Source: Desulforamulus ferrireducens (GTDB lineage: Bacteria > Bacillota > Desulfotomaculia > Desulfotomaculales > Desulfotomaculaceae). Taken from it: a stretch of 64,000 nucleotides of DNA. The position numbers and the translations under genes are program-made. Positions 62,900-64,000 of the stretch are shown here, piece after piece; position 1 is the stretch's first letter, and every line of letters begins with the position of its first letter. The notes beneath the pieces are model-generated. The model was not told the DNA's origin. It made no database searches and saw only the letters and a program-made list of their open reading frames with translations. The DNA is taken from assembly GCF_002005145.1 (NCBI RefSeq), contig NZ_CP019698.1, forward strand, positions 2,418,001 through 2,482,000. Direction: 5' to 3'.

Positions 62900-63904
62900 C
62901 TAGCTGTCCCCTAATTTTTCCACAATGGCTGCTGCCATATCCGTGGTTGTGGCCTTGCCACCCAGGTCAAAGGTGAGATGTTTTCCTTCCGCCAACACTG
63001 CTTCCACCGCTGCCTCAATTCTCTTGGCCGCAGCCTGTTCACCTAAATGCCGCAGCATCAACACCCCGGATAGGATGATAGCCAGGGGATTGGCTTGATT
63101 TTGTCCGGCCAACTGGGGTGCACTGCCGTGAACAGCTTCAAAGACAGCATAATTTAGACCTATGTTAGCTCCCGGCGCAACACCTAACCCTCCCACCAAA
63201 CCGGCACAGAGGTCGGAAACGATATCACCATAAAGGTTGGGTAGCACCAGCACATCATAATTTTCCGGTTCCTGCACCAGCTTCATACACATGGCATCTA
63301 CGATTACCTCTTCATAGGTGATATTAGGATACTGCTCCGCCACGCTGCGCACACTTTCCAAAAACAAGCCATCAGAAAGCTTCATAATGTTAGCCTTGTG
63401 CACCGCCGTAACCTTGTGCCTACCCTGCTGGACAGCGGTGTTAAAAGCAAACCGGGCAATGCGCTCGGAGGCTTCCCGGGTAATAATTTTAATACTTTCC
63501 GCAGCATCCTTGCCTACCCGGTGTTCCACTCCGGCATATAAATCCTCGGTATTTTCTCTAACCACCAACAAGTCCACATTCTCATAGCGACTGGCAATAT
63601 TGGGAATATTGCGGGCCGGCCGTAGGTTAGCATAAAGATCCAGTTCCTGCCGGAGGGTGACATTGACACTGCGGAAGCCCTTACCCACCGGGGTGGTAAC
63701 GGGGCCTTTCAGGGCCACTTTGTTACGGCGGATGGAATCCAGCACATAATCCGGCAGGGGAGTCCCATAGCTAGGTATGAGATCGGCCCCGGCCTCCACC
63801 ACTTCCCACTGAATGGCCACTCCCGAGGCATCAATCACCTGTCTGGCAGCAGCGGTAATCTCCGGCCCAATGCCATCCCCGGGGATTAGTGTAACCTGAT
63901 GCAT
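62900..63904 (-). CDS. isocitrate/isopropylmalate dehydrogenase family, NAD-isocitrate dehydrogenase type
   Basis: The 334-residue enzyme has [57 protein letters not shown] and [12 protein letters not shown], as in NAD-dependent isocitrate dehydrogenases. It oxidises isocitrate to 2-oxoglutarate. Homoisocitrate or isopropylmalate cannot be excluded. ATG at 63904 follows AGGGGG by eight bases, overlapping the end of the upstream gene, so coupling is likely. Confidence 0.88.
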   Translation of the reverse strand: MHQVTLIPGDGIGPEITAAARQVIDASGVAIQWEVVEAGADLIPSYGTPLPDYVLDSIRRNKVALKGPVTTPVGKGFRSVNVTLRQELDLYANLRPARNIPNIASRYENVDLLVVRENTEDLYAGVEHRVGKDAAESIKIITREASERIARFAFNTAVQQGRHKVTAVHKANIMKLSDGLFLESVRSVAEQYPNITYEEVIVDAMCMKLVQEPENYDVLVLPNLYGDIVSDLCAGLVGGLGVAPGANIGLNYAVFEAVHGSAPQLAGQNQANPLAIILSGVLMLRHLGEQAAAKRIEAAVEAVLAEGKHLTFDLGGKATTTDMAAAIVEKLGDS

Positions 63905-63916
63905 CATGCCCACCCC

Positions 63917-64000
63917 CTAGTCAAAATTAAAACCACCGTACTTACGGAAGTGGGGTGCCAATCCACCATCATTGAGAATTTTAATCATCACCTGTGGTAA
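63917..64000 (-). CDS. aconitase/3-isopropylmalate dehydratase small subunit, C-terminal end
   Basis: The frame is open from the window edge and gives 27 residues ending in GGLAPHFRKYGGFNFD, like the C-terminus of LeuD/aconitase-type swivel-domain subunits. It stops 13 bases before the dehydrogenase start, whose ribosome binding site overlaps this gene's stop. Only the tail is visible, so the exact substrate is unknown. Confidence 0.55.
   Translation of the reverse strand, partial: LPQVMIKILNDGGLAPHFRKYGGFNFD

Overview
The window looks like a chromosome segment of a low-to-mid GC, anaerobic, spore-forming Firmicute, most likely the Desulfotomaculum/Desulforamulus group of Peptococcaceae. This is inferred from the dnaE-accD-accA-pfkA-pyk cluster, SigI/RsgI, a TRAP (MtrB) tryptophan regulator, an [FeFe]-hydrogenase-like sensory protein and bacillithiol genes. 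No 16S rRNA is present to confirm it.

Positions 1-14,930 are an AT-rich mobile island whose left end lies outside the window. It holds the right part of an IS66-family element with a tandemly duplicated end (1-3041). Next is a five-gene minus-strand defence operon (3225-12404): HTH regulator, PLD-like/SNF2 helicase, DUF4391 protein, type III Mod and type III Res. A 343-bp MITE-like element (12858-13200) follows, inserted exactly at the start codon of a serine recombinase gene. Then come a small zinc-binding protein and an excisionase-like gene, and the island ends in a displaced 3' fragment of tRNA-Leu(CAA) (14871-14928). No integrase gene is visible in the part of the island that lies in the window.

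Positions 14,930-64,000 are core chromosome. In order: an ATP-dependent DNA ligase; a DtxR/MntR-type regulator next to feoA and a split feoB; an NCS2 purine permease behind a purine-riboswitch-like leader with a shrunken P2; a sensory hydrogenase; a CorA magnesium transporter behind an M-box, a short upstream ORF and a second hairpin; sigI-rsgI; the trpEGDCFBA operon behind a textbook TRAP attenuator; a SGNH hydrolase and a DedA protein; pyk-pfkA-accA-accD, mtrB (the TRAP protein itself), an RCK protein and dnaE; bshA/bshB1; GH57 branching enzyme and DUF4912; a CPBP protease; a split LysO exporter; nth-trmL; AlaX; a glycan cluster (nucleotidyltransferase/phosphomannomutase-like protein, GT4 synthase, CBM protein); and an NAD-isocitrate dehydrogenase with the tail of an aconitase/isopropylmalate-dehydratase small subunit.

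Three regulatory circuits can be read directly from the sequence. MtrB at 42032-42262 should bind the twelve (G/U)AG triplets in front of trpE. The corA leader stacks an M-box terminator, a leader peptide starting MDDPYP, and a long hairpin that reaches the corA ribosome binding site. The NCS2 leader carries a divergent purine-aptamer-like fold followed by a terminator. A dispersed family of short palindromes and GGCC-rich repeats occupies several intergenic gaps.
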